DNA of 64,000 nucleotides from Magnetococcales bacterium (lineage in GTDB: Bacteria > Pseudomonadota > Magnetococcia > Magnetococcales > Magnetaquicoccaceae). The notes beneath the pieces were generated by a model that ran no database searches, was not told the DNA's origin, and was given only the letters and a program-made list of their open reading frames with translations. Shown piece after piece: positions 24,669-34,134 of the stretch; position 1 is the stretch's first letter; every line of letters begins with the position of its first letter. Position numbers and translations under genes: made by a program. The stretch lies in assembly GCA_015231915.1 (NCBI GenBank), contig JADGAR010000004.1, positions 23,753 to 87,752 of the forward strand, in the 5' to 3' direction.

Positions 24669-24697
24669 TTGACACCGCATCTTGAGAAGTTTAGTTT
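24669..24697 (+). promoter_or_regulatory. Candidate promoter for the 1503-residue TPR protein
   Basis: TTGACA (24669-24674), 17-base spacer, TAGTTT (24692-24697). Transcription would begin near 24704, about 50 bases before ATG 24753. The -10 box is weaker than that of the divergent promoter. Confidence 0.45.
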
Positions 24698-24701
24698 AGC
24701 A

Positions 24702-24730
24702 ATCGTAGCGCGCAATGGCGTGTTTGTCAA
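24702..24730 (-). promoter_or_regulatory. Sigma70-type promoter for the minus-strand glycosyltransferase operon
   Basis: Read on the minus strand: TTGACA (24730-24725), 17-base spacer, TACGAT (24707-24702). This is about 55 bases before ATG 24649. It interleaves with the plus-strand promoter at 24669-24697, so the two RNA polymerase sites overlap. Confidence 0.6.
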
Positions 24731-24752
24731 CCATCTGCAAGGGAGCATCGGC

Positions 24753-27700
24753 ATGGAGCGGGCATTCGCCCTGTATGCGTCGGGCAGGGCGCGGGAGGCG
24801 TTGGCCATTGTCGAGGCGGTGCTCGCCACCGCTGCGCCGGAGCCTGCCTGGTGGAATCTGCTGGCGGCGTGCCATCAGGAGTTGGGGGATCCCGTCCGGG
24901 CCGAGTGGGCTTACCGGCAGGGTCTGGTCCTGGCGCCGGGGGATGCGGATCTTCATTACAATCTTGGTCTGCTGCTGGCCGGACAGCCGGGTCGTGAGGC
25001 GGATGCGGAGGCCGCTCTGGGCCAGGCGACCACCCTTGCCCCGGACCTGGCCGATGCCTGGCTGTTGCTGGGCAACCTGTCGATCCGGTTGAGGAAGGAT
25101 CCGGTGGAGGCCTATCGGCGGGCCATCGATGCGCGGCCCGATGACCGGAATGCCCACAACAATCTGGGGGTGGCGCTGGCCAACGCCGGGCGGCACGACC
25201 AGGCCGAGGCGGTCTATCGCCGGGCGCTGGAGATGCAGCCGGAGCATGTGGAGCTGCGTTGGAATTATTCTTTGCTGCTGTTGGCCGCCGGGCGCTTTGG
25301 CGAGGGTTGGCCCCTGCACGAGGCGCGTTATCATCCGCACAAGTTGCACCCCAACGCCTTTGCCCCGGATGGGGCGTTTCCCATGTGGCGTGGGGAGGAG
25401 GTGGCGGGCCGTTCCCTGCTGGTGCTCCCGGAGCAGGGCTTTGGCGATCAGTTGCAATTCTGTCGTTTTCTGCCCTGCCTGCGCGGGTTGGGGGTCGCGG
25501 AGGTCACTTTGGTCGCCCCTGCGCCGTTGCTGCCCTTGTTCGCCACGCTTGCGGGGGTGGACCGGCTGCTGGCGGACAATCCGCAGCGGCGCTATCCCCG
25601 GCACGATTACTGGGTCTTTTTGAACTCCCTCCCCCTGCGCCTGGGCACCACCCTGGAGACGATTCCGGCGGTCGTGCCCTATTTGCAGCCTCTTCCGGAG
25701 CGGCTGGCGGCCTGGCGGGCGCTTTTGCCCGGCCCGGAGTTCCGGGTGGGATTGGTCTGGCGTGGCAATCCCGCCAACACCAATGATCATTTTCGTTCCC
25801 TGCCGGGGCTGGCGACCCTGGCCCCCTTGTGGGGCGTGCCAGGGGTTTCCTTCATCAGTTTGCAGAAGGGGCATGGGGAGGAAGAGGCGCTGCATCCGCC
25901 GGAGGGGCAACCCTTGCGCGCATTTGCCGACCGGATCGTCGATTTCGCGGATGCCGCTGCCCTGATCGCCCGGCTGGACCTGGTGATCACCGTCGATTCG
26001 GCCCTGGCCCATCTGGCCGGGGCGCTGGCAAAACCGTGCTGGGTGATGCTGACCCGCTACAACACCTCCTGGCGCTGGCTGCAAGGGCGGACGGACTCGC
26101 CGTGGTATCCGCGCGGCATGCGGCTGTTTCGCCAGAGCGAGCCGGGGGACTGGGCGCCGGTGGTGGAGGCGTTGCGGGTGGAACTGGCGCGGATGCGCGC
26201 CATGCACCGCTTTCCCGTCGAGGATGCCCACGCCCTTTACGCGGCCAACCGCCCGGAGGAGGCGCTGGACGCCTTGGCCCCGCTGCTGGAGGCGGGCGGC
26301 GGGGAGGCGGCGTCGCTCAATCTGGCGGCGGCCTGCCATCTGCGCCTGGAACGGCCCGGTCAGGCCGAATCCCTCTGGCGGCAGGCGTTGGGCAGCGATC
26401 CCGGCCATGCCGACATCTGGAACAATCTGGGCGTGCTGCTCAAGCGGCAGCGCCGGTACGCCGAATCCGAGGCCGCCTTGCGGGAGGCGCTGCGTCTTGC
26501 GCCGGATTTTCACGATGCCTGGATCAATCTGCGCAATCTGTTGCACGAAACAGGCCGGGGAGCGGCGTGCGAGGAGGTCTACCGGGCGATCCTGCGTCTG
26601 GCGCCCGGCGATTGCGACAGCCGCTATCGGCTGGCTGTGCTGTTGAAACAAGGGAATCGTCCGGGCGAGGCCGAGGAGGAGTACCGCAAGCTCCTGGCCG
26701 TCTGCCCGGACCATGCCCCGGCATGGAACAATCTGGGCAATCTCCTCAAGGCGAAGCCGTGCCACGCGGAGGCGCTCGCGGCCTACCGGCAGGCCCTGCG
26801 CCTGGATCCCGACCACCCGGAGACCCGCTGGAACGCGAGCCTTTTGCTGTTTCTGCTCGGCGACCTGGCGCCTGCCTGGCCCCTGTACGAGGCCCGTTAT
26901 CACGACGCCAAGATCGACCGGCGCAACAAACCCCTCGCGGCCCCCTTTCCCATGTGGCGCGGCGAGGATCCGGCAGGGAAGTCCCTGTTGATCATCCCCG
27001 AGCAGGGGTATGGGGATCAGATTCAGTTCTGCCGTTACGCGGCGGTGCTCAAGGCCATGGGGGCCGTGCGGCTGACCCTGGTCTGCCTGCCGGCGCTGCG
27101 CGAGCTGTTTCTCTCCTTGCCGGATGTGGACCAGGTGCTGGTGGCCACGCCGCACCAGGAGACCGCCTGGCACGATTTCTGGACCTTTCCTCTTTCCATT
27201 CCCCTGCACGTCGGCACCACGCTGACCAGCATTCCGGCGCGGCTGCCCTATCTGAGCGCCGCGCCGGAGCGGCTGGAGCGCTGGCGGGCGCGGCTGCCGG
27301 CGACCGGCGGGTTGCGGGTGGGACTGCTGTGGCAAGGCTCGCCGCAACACCCCAACGACGCCAACCGCTCCCTGCCCGGCCTGGCGGTGCTGGCTCCCCT
27401 GTGGGAGGTCCCCGGGGTCGGTTTCGTGAGTCTGCAAAAGCGCAGCGGCGAGGAGGAGGCCAGCCATCCCCCGCCCGGACAGCCCCTGTTTCACGCCGGG
27501 GCGTGGATCGAGGATTTCGCCGACACGGCGGCCATCCTCACCCTGCTGGACCTGGTCATCACCATCGATTCTGCCGTGGCCCACCTGGCCGGGGCATTGG
27601 CAAGACCCTGTTGGCTGATGCTGCCTGCCGCAAACAGCGATTGGCGCTGGCTGCTGGAACGGGAGGATTCCCCCTGGTATCCGGGGGTGATGCGGCTGTT

Positions 27701-29264
27701 TCGGCAGGCCGTGCCGGGGGATTGGTCTGCGGTGATGCAACGGATGCGCGGGGAACTGGCCGCCCTGGCCGAGGCGGCGCGCCTGCGCGGGGCGTATGAT
27801 CGGGCCGTGCGGCTCACCGGAGCGGGGGAGTTGGCCGAGGCGGAGGGGATCTATCGGGCCATGCTGCGCGAGCGGCCCGATCTGGCGGATGTGCACAACA
27901 ATCTGGCCTGCCTGCTGCACGGCATGGGGCGGCACGCCGAGGCCGCCGAGGCGGCGCAACAGGCCATCGACCTGCAACCCGGACACATGCACGCCCATTA
28001 TAATCGCGCCCTCGCCCTCCACGAGCAGGGGGAGTCGGCTGCGGCCCTGGAAGCCTACTGCCGGACCCTGGAGATCGCGCCAGGGCATGCCGATGCCTGG
28101 TACAATCTCGCCATGCTCCTGCAGGCAGGGGGGCGGCTCGCGGAGGCGGAAACGGCCTTGCGCCGGGCGCTCGCCCTCCGACCGGATCATCCGGGGGCCG
28201 GCAACAATCTGGGCAATCTGCTCAAGGACCAGAAGCGGTTCGGGGAGGCGGAAGCCGCATTTCGCCAATGGCATGACCGCCATCCCGACTGTGCCAACGC
28301 CCGCTGGAACCTGGCGCTGCTGTTGTTGATGCGCGGCGCGTTCCGGGAAGGCTGGCCCCTGTACGATGCCCGTCTGCATCCCGACAACGCCGAGCTGTCG
28401 GTGCGTCCGCCTGATCTGCCGTTTCCCATGTGGCGCGGCGAGGACCTGGCGGGGGCAAGCCTGTTGATCCTGCCGGAACAGGGGTGGGGGGATCTGATTC
28501 AGTTCTGCCGCTATGCCACCTTGTTGCGCTCCCTGGGGGCGAGCCGGATCACCCTGGTCGCCCATCCCGTGCTGGTGACTTTGCTCGCCTCGCTGGAGGG
28601 GGTGGATCAGGTGGTCGAGGAGCGGGAGGATCAGGCCTGGCCGCCCCACGACTTCTGGGTCTTTCCCCTCTCCATTCCCCAACATGTCCAGGGCTGCATC
28701 CCGGAGCGCATGCCCTATCTGCACGCTCCTCCGGAGCGGGTCCGCGCCTGGGAACCCGTGTTCCGGGAGTCGGGATTCCGGGTGGGTCTGGCCTGGCGGG
28801 GCAATCCCAACCATCGCCAGGACGCCTGGCGCTCCCTGCCGGGTCTGGCCACCCTGGCCCCCCTGTGGAGGGTGTCCGGGGTGCGGTTCGTGTCGTTGCA
28901 AAAGGGTCCGGGCGAAGAGGAGGCACAGAATCCGCCTCCGGAGCAGCCCCTGCTGGACGCGGCCCCCGGCCTGACGGATTTCGCCGCGACCGCTGCGGTG
29001 CTGGCCCATCTGGATCTGGTGATCACCGTCGATTCGGCCCTGGCCCATCTGGCCGGGGCATTGGCGAAACCGTGCTGGGTGATGCTGCCGGATCAGGGCT
29101 GCGACTGGCGCTGGATGCGGGAGCGCAGCGACTCCCCCTGGTATCCGGGCGTGCTGCGGCTGTTTCGGCAGACCCGGCCCGGCGACTGGACGGAGGTGGT
29201 GGAGGTACTGCGCGGGGAACTCGCGTCGGCGGTGGCCGGGAGCGCCTGTCAGCGGCAGAAGTAA
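24753..29264 (+). CDS. Giant TPR protein with three GT9-like glycosyltransferase modules
   Basis: A 1503-residue protein built from three rounds of TPR block plus glycosyltransferase-like module (about residues 187-480, 711-1006 and 1203-1496). Each module repeats the same landmarks: FPMWRGE, then LPEQGxGDQxQFCR, SLPGLATLAPLW, VITVDSALAHLAGALAKPCW, then WRW..R.DSPWYP. The pattern is that of GT9/heptosyltransferase-like domains found with TPRs. AAGGGAG at 24739-24745 supports ATG 24753 over the upstream TTG. It diverges from the three-gene operon and ends overlapping the convergent lipoprotein gene by 16 bases. The three modules may act on different sugars or be partly non-catalytic. Confidence 0.85.
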   Translation: MERAFALYASGRAREALAIVEAVLATAAPEPAWWNLLAACHQELGDPVRAEWAYRQGLVLAPGDADLHYNLGLLLAGQPGREADAEAALGQATTLAPDLADAWLLLGNLSIRLRKDPVEAYRRAIDARPDDRNAHNNLGVALANAGRHDQAEAVYRRALEMQPEHVELRWNYSLLLLAAGRFGEGWPLHEARYHPHKLHPNAFAPDGAFPMWRGEEVAGRSLLVLPEQGFGDQLQFCRFLPCLRGLGVAEVTLVAPAPLLPLFATLAGVDRLLADNPQRRYPRHDYWVFLNSLPLRLGTTLETIPAVVPYLQPLPERLAAWRALLPGPEFRVGLVWRGNPANTNDHFRSLPGLATLAPLWGVPGVSFISLQKGHGEEEALHPPEGQPLRAFADRIVDFADAAALIARLDLVITVDSALAHLAGALAKPCWVMLTRYNTSWRWLQGRTDSPWYPRGMRLFRQSEPGDWAPVVEALRVELARMRAMHRFPVEDAHALYAANRPEEALDALAPLLEAGGGEAASLNLAAACHLRLERPGQAESLWRQALGSDPGHADIWNNLGVLLKRQRRYAESEAALREALRLAPDFHDAWINLRNLLHETGRGAACEEVYRAILRLAPGDCDSRYRLAVLLKQGNRPGEAEEEYRKLLAVCPDHAPAWNNLGNLLKAKPCHAEALAAYRQALRLDPDHPETRWNASLLLFLLGDLAPAWPLYEARYHDAKIDRRNKPLAAPFPMWRGEDPAGKSLLIIPEQGYGDQIQFCRYAAVLKAMGAVRLTLVCLPALRELFLSLPDVDQVLVATPHQETAWHDFWTFPLSIPLHVGTTLTSIPARLPYLSAAPERLERWRARLPATGGLRVGLLWQGSPQHPNDANRSLPGLAVLAPLWEVPGVGFVSLQKRSGEEEASHPPPGQPLFHAGAWIEDFADTAAILTLLDLVITIDSAVAHLAGALARPCWLMLPAANSDWRWLLEREDSPWYPGVMRLFRQAVPGDWSAVMQRMRGELAALAEAARLRGAYDRAVRLTGAGELAEAEGIYRAMLRERPDLADVHNNLACLLHGMGRHAEAAEAAQQAIDLQPGHMHAHYNRALALHEQGESAAALEAYCRTLEIAPGHADAWYNLAMLLQAGGRLAEAETALRRALALRPDHPGAGNNLGNLLKDQKRFGEAEAAFRQWHDRHPDCANARWNLALLLLMRGAFREGWPLYDARLHPDNAELSVRPPDLPFPMWRGEDLAGASLLILPEQGWGDLIQFCRYATLLRSLGASRITLVAHPVLVTLLASLEGVDQVVEEREDQAWPPHDFWVFPLSIPQHVQGCIPERMPYLHAPPERVRAWEPVFRESGFRVGLAWRGNPNHRQDAWRSLPGLATLAPLWRVSGVRFVSLQKGPGEEEAQNPPPEQPLLDAAPGLTDFAATAAVLAHLDLVITVDSALAHLAGALAKPCWVMLPDQGCDWRWMRERSDSPWYPGVLRLFRQTRPGDWTEVVEVLRGELASAVAGSACQRQK

Positions 29265-29590
29265 TCGAAAATGTTTCCTGTTTTTTCATCCAGAACAAAG
29301 GCGTGGACGCAACCTTTCCCGTCCTTTGGGTAGTAGAGATACCCTTCGGCTGGGGGTCTGCCGGCAACAGTGACATCCATGGTCATGTTGGGGGGGCCAT
29401 ATTTGGCGGTCAGTTCCTTGCGGTTGGCGCCGATGAAGCGGCGGGCGCTGACCTCGTCTGCCGGGGGGCTGGCCACCGGCTTTTTGGGTGGGGCGGCCTT
29501 GGGCTGGGCCTCGGTGGCGCGGTCCATGGCGCAGCCTGCCAGCAGCAGGAAGGTGCAAAAGGTCACCGTGATCTTGGAGTGCTTGGTCAT
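29249..29590 (-). CDS. Small lipoprotein of unknown function
   Basis: A 113-residue protein with a type II signal peptide: MTKHSK, hydrophobic core, lipobox LLAGC. A Pro/Ala/Lys-rich linker (about 25-50) is followed by a compact domain with RKELTAKYGPPNMTMDV and GCVHAFVLDEKTGNIFDYFC. The layout GxxxxxLxxxxGxP is reminiscent of SmpA/BamE-type small outer-membrane lipoproteins, but I would not name it. Two Cys residues in the C-terminal part could form a disulfide. It lies 18 bases after the DHH phosphoesterase gene on the same strand. Confidence 0.75.
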   Translation of the reverse strand: MTKHSKITVTFCTFLLLAGCAMDRATEAQPKAAPPKKPVASPPADEVSARRFIGANRKELTAKYGPPNMTMDVTVAGRPPAEGYLYYPKDGKGCVHAFVLDEKTGNIFDYFCR

Positions 29591-29608
29591 GGGGGTCTCT
29601 CGGTAGGG

Positions 29609-30544
29609 TCAGCCATCCGCCAGGATGCGGCTTTCCAGCGTTTTGCGCACGGCCACCGATCTGGTGGTTTCCACCTGGCAGGTCCCTGCGGCGGCATGGC
29701 CGCCGCCGCCGAATTCGAGACAGAGCATCCCGATATTGGTGTTGGAGGTGCGATTGAAGATGGATTTGCCCAGGGCGAAGACGGTTGTTTTTCTGTCCAG
29801 ACCCCACAAAATGTGCATGGAGATGTTGCATTGCGGATAGAGGGCGTAGATCATGAACCGGTTGCCGGGGTAGATGATGTCATCGTAACGCAGATCGATG
29901 ACCGCGAGATTGTTGTGGATTTTGGTGCGGGTTTGAATCTGGGTCTTGAACAGTTCTTCCTGCTCGAAATAGAAATCGACCCGTTCCTTGACATCCGGGA
30001 GTTGCAGGACCTCCTCGGCGGGGTGTCTGCGGCAATAGGTGATCAGTTCCATCATCAGGTTGTAGTTGGAGATGCGGAACTCCTTGAAGCGGCCCAGGCC
30101 GGTGCGCGGATCCATGAGGAAGTTGAGCAGCATCCACCCTTTCGGATAGAGGATGTCGTCCTCCTCGAAGCGACCGGAGTCGGCCTTGTCCACGGCCTGG
30201 AGCAGATCCTCGGGGAAATCGGGGAAGGCCGCCCTGGCGCCGAAGTGGTGATAAACGACATGGGCCGCCGAAGGGGCTTCAGGCCGGTTGACGTAATTGT
30301 CGGGCATGGGGGCGTTGCGTTTGACCTCGCTGGCATGATGATCGATCACCAGATGGGCGCCCTGGACATAAGGCAGATTGGTGATGATGTCCCGCCCGGT
30401 GATGGGGATCAGGCCGTCCTGCATGTCCTTGGGCTGGACGAACAGGATGTCGTCGATCATCCCCAGATCACGCAACAGCATGGCGCTGACCAGGCCGTCG
30501 AAATCGCTGCGGGTGACGAGGCGATAGGTTTGCTTTTGTGTCAT
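29609..30544 (-). CDS. DHH-family phosphoesterase (exopolyphosphatase/nanoRNase-like)
   Basis: A 311-residue metal-dependent phosphoesterase. The first Asp motif is TRSDFDGL near the N-terminus, the DHH signature is LVIDHHASE, and a third metal ligand set lies in VDKADSG. The DHHA1-type C-terminal motif is FGGGGHAAAGT. Related proteins hydrolyse polyphosphate, short RNA or cyclic-dinucleotide products; the substrate here is not determinable. The ATG at 30544 has GGGAG 7 bases upstream. Its terminal Gly-rich motif is intact. The 226 bases between this gene and the divergent DUF2333 gene hold no gene I can support. Confidence 0.85.
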   Translation of the reverse strand: MTQKQTYRLVTRSDFDGLVSAMLLRDLGMIDDILFVQPKDMQDGLIPITGRDIITNLPYVQGAHLVIDHHASEVKRNAPMPDNYVNRPEAPSAAHVVYHHFGARAAFPDFPEDLLQAVDKADSGRFEEDDILYPKGWMLLNFLMDPRTGLGRFKEFRISNYNLMMELITYCRRHPAEEVLQLPDVKERVDFYFEQEELFKTQIQTRTKIHNNLAVIDLRYDDIIYPGNRFMIYALYPQCNISMHILWGLDRKTTVFALGKSIFNRTSNTNIGMLCLEFGGGGHAAAGTCQVETTRSVAVRKTLESRILADG

Positions 30545-30770
30545 GCACTGGCTCCCGGGTAGATGCGCAAGTGGCGCGGCTGGATCGATCCGGATCCCCC
30601 GCCTGCCCCTTCTTTTTGCCAACCAATCATAGAGGATTTTTTTTTGCGGATCCATTGCTAAAATGACCATTCGCTCCTTTCTTTTCATTAATGGATCGGC
30701 ATAGAATGGCCAACAGGCTATCGAACCCGCGCGCCAGGGGCGCCCCACTCCGGAAAAAGAGAAGAAAGCC

Positions 30771-31844
30771 ATGAACATCCCGGTTTCGCATTGGCGAGGA
30801 GAGGGGCGGATCGCCAACGGCACGCTCGCCTCCCTGCCGGGTCTTTTCTGGCGTCGGTTCGCCGGGCGTTTCGGGGTGGGCGGCGGGGTGGTGGTGATCC
30901 TGCTGGTGGCCCTGTGGGGGGTGGCCGTGGTCTGGAGTCGCGAGCCGGATCCCTTCGACACGCGGGCCGCCACCCTGGAACGGTTCGCCGGCGACCAGAC
31001 CCGACTGGTGACCGGCGCGGTGGTCACCCATACCCTGATCCGGGTGGCCCGCACCCTGCTGGAGAAACCCGGCGGCTACATCACCAACGACAAGACCCCG
31101 CCCGGGGTGTTCATGGACAACATGCCCGCCTGGGAGTTCGGGGTGCTGACCCAGGTGCGGGTGCTGGCCCAGTCCATGCGCAACGACTTTTCCCGCTCCC
31201 AGTCCCAGTCGGTGGAGGACCCGGACCTGGCCAGGGGCGAGCCGCAATTCAACTTCAACAACAACTCCTGGATCATGCCCGCCACCGAGGAGGAGTACCG
31301 CGCCGGCCTGCGTTACCTGGACAACTATCTGGTCCGTCTGGCCGACCCGAAACAGACCACGGCCCAGTTCTTCTCCCGCGCCGACAACCTGGCGGCCTGG
31401 ATCGACGTGGTGAGCAAGCGCCTGGGCGCCCTGTCGCAGAAATTGCGTTCCAGCGTGGGCCAGCAGCGCCTGAACACCGACCTGGGCGGCGACCCCGACT
31501 CCCGTCAATCCACGCCGGTGGCGGAACAGGAGTTCGTCAAGACCCCCTGGCTGCTGATCGATGATGTCTTTTACGAAGCACGGGGGAGTTGCTGGGCGCT
31601 GCTGCATTTCCTGCGCGCCATGGAGGTCGATTTCCAGGAGATCCTGCGCAAGAAGAATGCCCTGGTGAGCCTGCGTCAGATCATCCGCGAACTGGAACCC
31701 ACCCTGGAGACGGTCTGGAGTCCCATGATCCTCAACGGCGGCGGTTTCGGGTTGCTGGCCAACCACTCGATGGTCATGGGGGCGTATGTCTCGCGCGCCA
31801 ACGCCGCCCTGATCGACTTGAAGAATCTCTTGCAGCGCGGATAA
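30771..31844 (+). CDS. DUF2333 family membrane-anchored protein
   Basis: A 357-residue protein with one transmembrane helix (about residues 35-55, VVVILLVALWGVAVVW) and a large extracytoplasmic part. The sequence following the helix, and the blocks PGGYITNDKTPPG and NMPAWEFGVL, match my memory of DUF2333, a proteobacterial family with no established function. Start ATG 30771 follows an AGAGAAGAAAG purine tract. It ends 16 bases before metZ, so the two are probably co-transcribed. Confidence 0.8.
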   Translation: MNIPVSHWRGEGRIANGTLASLPGLFWRRFAGRFGVGGGVVVILLVALWGVAVVWSREPDPFDTRAATLERFAGDQTRLVTGAVVTHTLIRVARTLLEKPGGYITNDKTPPGVFMDNMPAWEFGVLTQVRVLAQSMRNDFSRSQSQSVEDPDLARGEPQFNFNNNSWIMPATEEEYRAGLRYLDNYLVRLADPKQTTAQFFSRADNLAAWIDVVSKRLGALSQKLRSSVGQQRLNTDLGGDPDSRQSTPVAEQEFVKTPWLLIDDVFYEARGSCWALLHFLRAMEVDFQEILRKKNALVSLRQIIRELEPTLETVWSPMILNGGGFGLLANHSMVMGAYVSRANAALIDLKNLLQRG

Positions 31845-31860
31845 GAAAAGGAGCTTGCGC

Positions 31861-33045
31861 ATGGACAAGACGCGGCGATACGGTCCCGCCACCACGGCCC
31901 TGCATGTGGAGCGCGGGACCACCCACGAGCGGGAGAACAGCCCGCCTTTGTTCCTGACCTCCAGCTTTCGCTTCGCCAACGCCGCCCAGGCCCAGGCGGT
32001 CTTCGCCGGCGAGGAGGCGGGCAATCTCTACAGCCGCTTCACCAATCCCACGGTCGATCTCTTCGCCGCGCGGGTCGCGGCCATGGAAAACGCGGAATAC
32101 GCCCTGGCCACCGCCACCGGCATGGCGGCGGTCACCACGGTCATGCTCTCCTTTCTGTCTGCCGGCGAGCACCTGGTCCTGAGCCGCTCGGTGTTCGGTT
32201 CCACGGTCAACATCGCCAATACTTTGCTGGCCCGCATGAACATCGGCGTGACCCGCGTCCCCTTGTCGGATCTTTCGGCCTGGGAACGGGCCATCACCCC
32301 GGCCACCCGCATGTTCCTGCTGGAAACCCCGGCCAACCCCACCCTGGAGATGGTGGATCTGGCCGCCCTGGCCGCCATCGCCAGGCGACACGGCATCCTC
32401 ATGGTGGTGGACAACGTTTTCTGCACCCCCTGTCTGCAGCGCCCCCTGGAGCTGGGCGCGGACCTGGTGATCCACTCGGCCACCAAGTACATGGACGGCC
32501 AGGGCCGGGTCCTGGGCGGGGTGATCGCCGGCGACCGGCAACGCCTGACCGAACATGTCTATCCGTTCCTGCGCAACACCGGCGCCTCGCTTTCGCCCTT
32601 CAACGCCTGGGTGCTCCTCAAGGGGCTGGAGACCCTGGCCCTGCGCATGGAACGCCACTGCGCCAGCGCCGCACGGGTCGCCGCCCATCTGGCCGCCCGT
32701 CCCGAACTGGCGGGAGCGGTGCATTATCCCGGCCTCCCCGACCACCCCCAGCGGGAGTTGGCCGCGCGGCAGATGTCCGCTTTCGGCGGGATCCTCTGCC
32801 TGGACCTGGGCAGCCGCGAGCGGGCGCACCGCTTCATGGACGCCCTGCAACTGGTGATCATCACCGCCAATCTGGGGGATTCCCGCACCCTCACCACCCA
32901 CCCCGCCACCACCACCCACGCCAAGCTCACCCCGGCGGACCGCCTGGAGGCCGGCATCACCGACGGACTGGTACGTCTCTCCATCGGATTGGAGGATGTG
33001 GAAGACATCCTGGAGGATCTCGATTGCGCATTGACGCAGCTTTGA
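31861..33045 (+). CDS. metZ: O-succinylhomoserine sulfhydrylase
   Basis: PLP-dependent Cys/Met metabolism enzyme, 394 residues, which makes homocysteine directly from O-succinylhomoserine and sulfide. Landmarks are YSRFTNPT, ATGMAAV, ETPANP, VVDNVF and the PLP-binding Lys in SATKYMDG (near 209), followed by GQGRVLGG. The last motif and HPATTTH near the C-terminus favour MetZ over cystathionine gamma-synthase or MetC, though the relatives are hard to separate. AAAAGGAG at 31846-31853 fixes ATG 31861 rather than the TTG at 31855. Confidence 0.88.
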   Translation: MDKTRRYGPATTALHVERGTTHERENSPPLFLTSSFRFANAAQAQAVFAGEEAGNLYSRFTNPTVDLFAARVAAMENAEYALATATGMAAVTTVMLSFLSAGEHLVLSRSVFGSTVNIANTLLARMNIGVTRVPLSDLSAWERAITPATRMFLLETPANPTLEMVDLAALAAIARRHGILMVVDNVFCTPCLQRPLELGADLVIHSATKYMDGQGRVLGGVIAGDRQRLTEHVYPFLRNTGASLSPFNAWVLLKGLETLALRMERHCASAARVAAHLAARPELAGAVHYPGLPDHPQRELAARQMSAFGGILCLDLGSRERAHRFMDALQLVIITANLGDSRTLTTHPATTTHAKLTPADRLEAGITDGLVRLSIGLEDVEDILEDLDCALTQL

Positions 33046-33144
33046 TAAAGGGTTGCGCATGGTCGCGCCTTGCGTCATCTTAGGCGCCAGGGGAGGATCC
33101 TGGATCGATCCGTTACCATTCCATTTCACGGCAGGAGAAGAACA

Positions 33145-34122
33145 ATGGCAGATCCGATTCGTGTGGCAGTGACCGGGGCAGCCGGTCAGATCGCGTACAG
33201 CGTGATTTTTCGTCTGGCATCCGGTGCGGTGTTTGGCCGGGAGCAGCCGGTTCATCTGAGTTTTCTGGAAATCCCGCCCGCCATGAAGGTGCTGGAGGCG
33301 GTCATGATGGAACTGGAAGACTGCGCCTTTCCCACCCTGAGCGGCATGAGCGCCAGCGATCAGCCGGAGAACGCCTTCGACGGCGTCAACGTGGCCATGC
33401 TCATCGGCTCCCGGCCACGGGGCGCGGGCATGGAACGGGCGGAACTGATCCGGGTCAACGGCCCGATCTTCGTGGGCCAGGGCAAGGCGCTCAACCGGGC
33501 TGCCGCCGACGTGCGGGTGTTGGTGGTGGGCAATCCCTGCAACACCAACTGCCTGATCGCCCAGCGCAACAGCGATGTCCCCAACGAACGCTTTTCCGCC
33601 ATGATGCGCCTGGATCAAAACCGCACCAAGGGGATGCTCGCCATCAAGGCCGGCGTGCCGGTCTCTGCCGTGACCAATGTCGCGGTCTGGGGCAACCACT
33701 CCAACAATCAATACCCGGACTTCGAAAACGCCCGCATCGCCGGACGGCCCGTGACGGAGGTGATCGGCGATGAGGCCTGGTTGCGCGACAGGCTGGTGCC
33801 GGACGTGCAGAACCGGGGTGCTGCCGTCATCAAGGCGCGCGGCTCCTCCAGCGCCGCCTCGGCGGCGAGCGCCGCCCTGGACCACGTCCTCTCCTTCCGG
33901 CAACCCACCCCGGACGGGGAGTGGATCGCTGCGGCGGTGACCTCCGCCGGGCAGTACGGCGTGGACCCCGGCCTGGTCTTCGGTTTTCCCGTGCGGGTCA
34001 AGGCGGACGGCAGCTGGGAGGTGGTGGAGGGACTCTCCCTCTCCCCCTGGGCGCGCGGCAAGTTCGACAAGGTGTTGGAGGAACTCCGCCAGGAACGCGA
34101 TGTGGTCACCGATCTCTTGTAA
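33145..34122 (+). CDS. mdh: Malate dehydrogenase (type with long N-terminal Rossmann motif)
   Basis: NAD-dependent oxidation of malate to oxaloacetate in the TCA cycle. 325 residues. The NAD-binding loop is VTGAAGQIAYSV, the substrate Arg lies in GSRPRGAGM.R, VVGNPCNTN is conserved, and the catalytic His is in VWGNHSNNQYPD. This is the cytosolic/Xanthomonas-like malate dehydrogenase branch, distinct from the LDH-like MDH usual in many alphaproteobacteria. GGAGAAG precedes ATG 33145. It lies between metZ and apgM with short gaps, so a metabolic transcription unit is likely. Confidence 0.92.
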   Translation: MADPIRVAVTGAAGQIAYSVIFRLASGAVFGREQPVHLSFLEIPPAMKVLEAVMMELEDCAFPTLSGMSASDQPENAFDGVNVAMLIGSRPRGAGMERAELIRVNGPIFVGQGKALNRAAADVRVLVVGNPCNTNCLIAQRNSDVPNERFSAMMRLDQNRTKGMLAIKAGVPVSAVTNVAVWGNHSNNQYPDFENARIAGRPVTEVIGDEAWLRDRLVPDVQNRGAAVIKARGSSSAASAASAALDHVLSFRQPTPDGEWIAAAVTSAGQYGVDPGLVFGFPVRVKADGSWEVVEGLSLSPWARGKFDKVLEELRQERDVVTDLL

Positions 34123-34134
34123 ACGGAGCATGGC

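Noticed and set aside
24696..29048. A 1450-codon open frame on the minus strand
   Set aside because: It mirrors the TPR protein on the plus strand; high GC and repeated codons keep the antisense frame open. Its product is Gln/His/Pro-rich without motifs.
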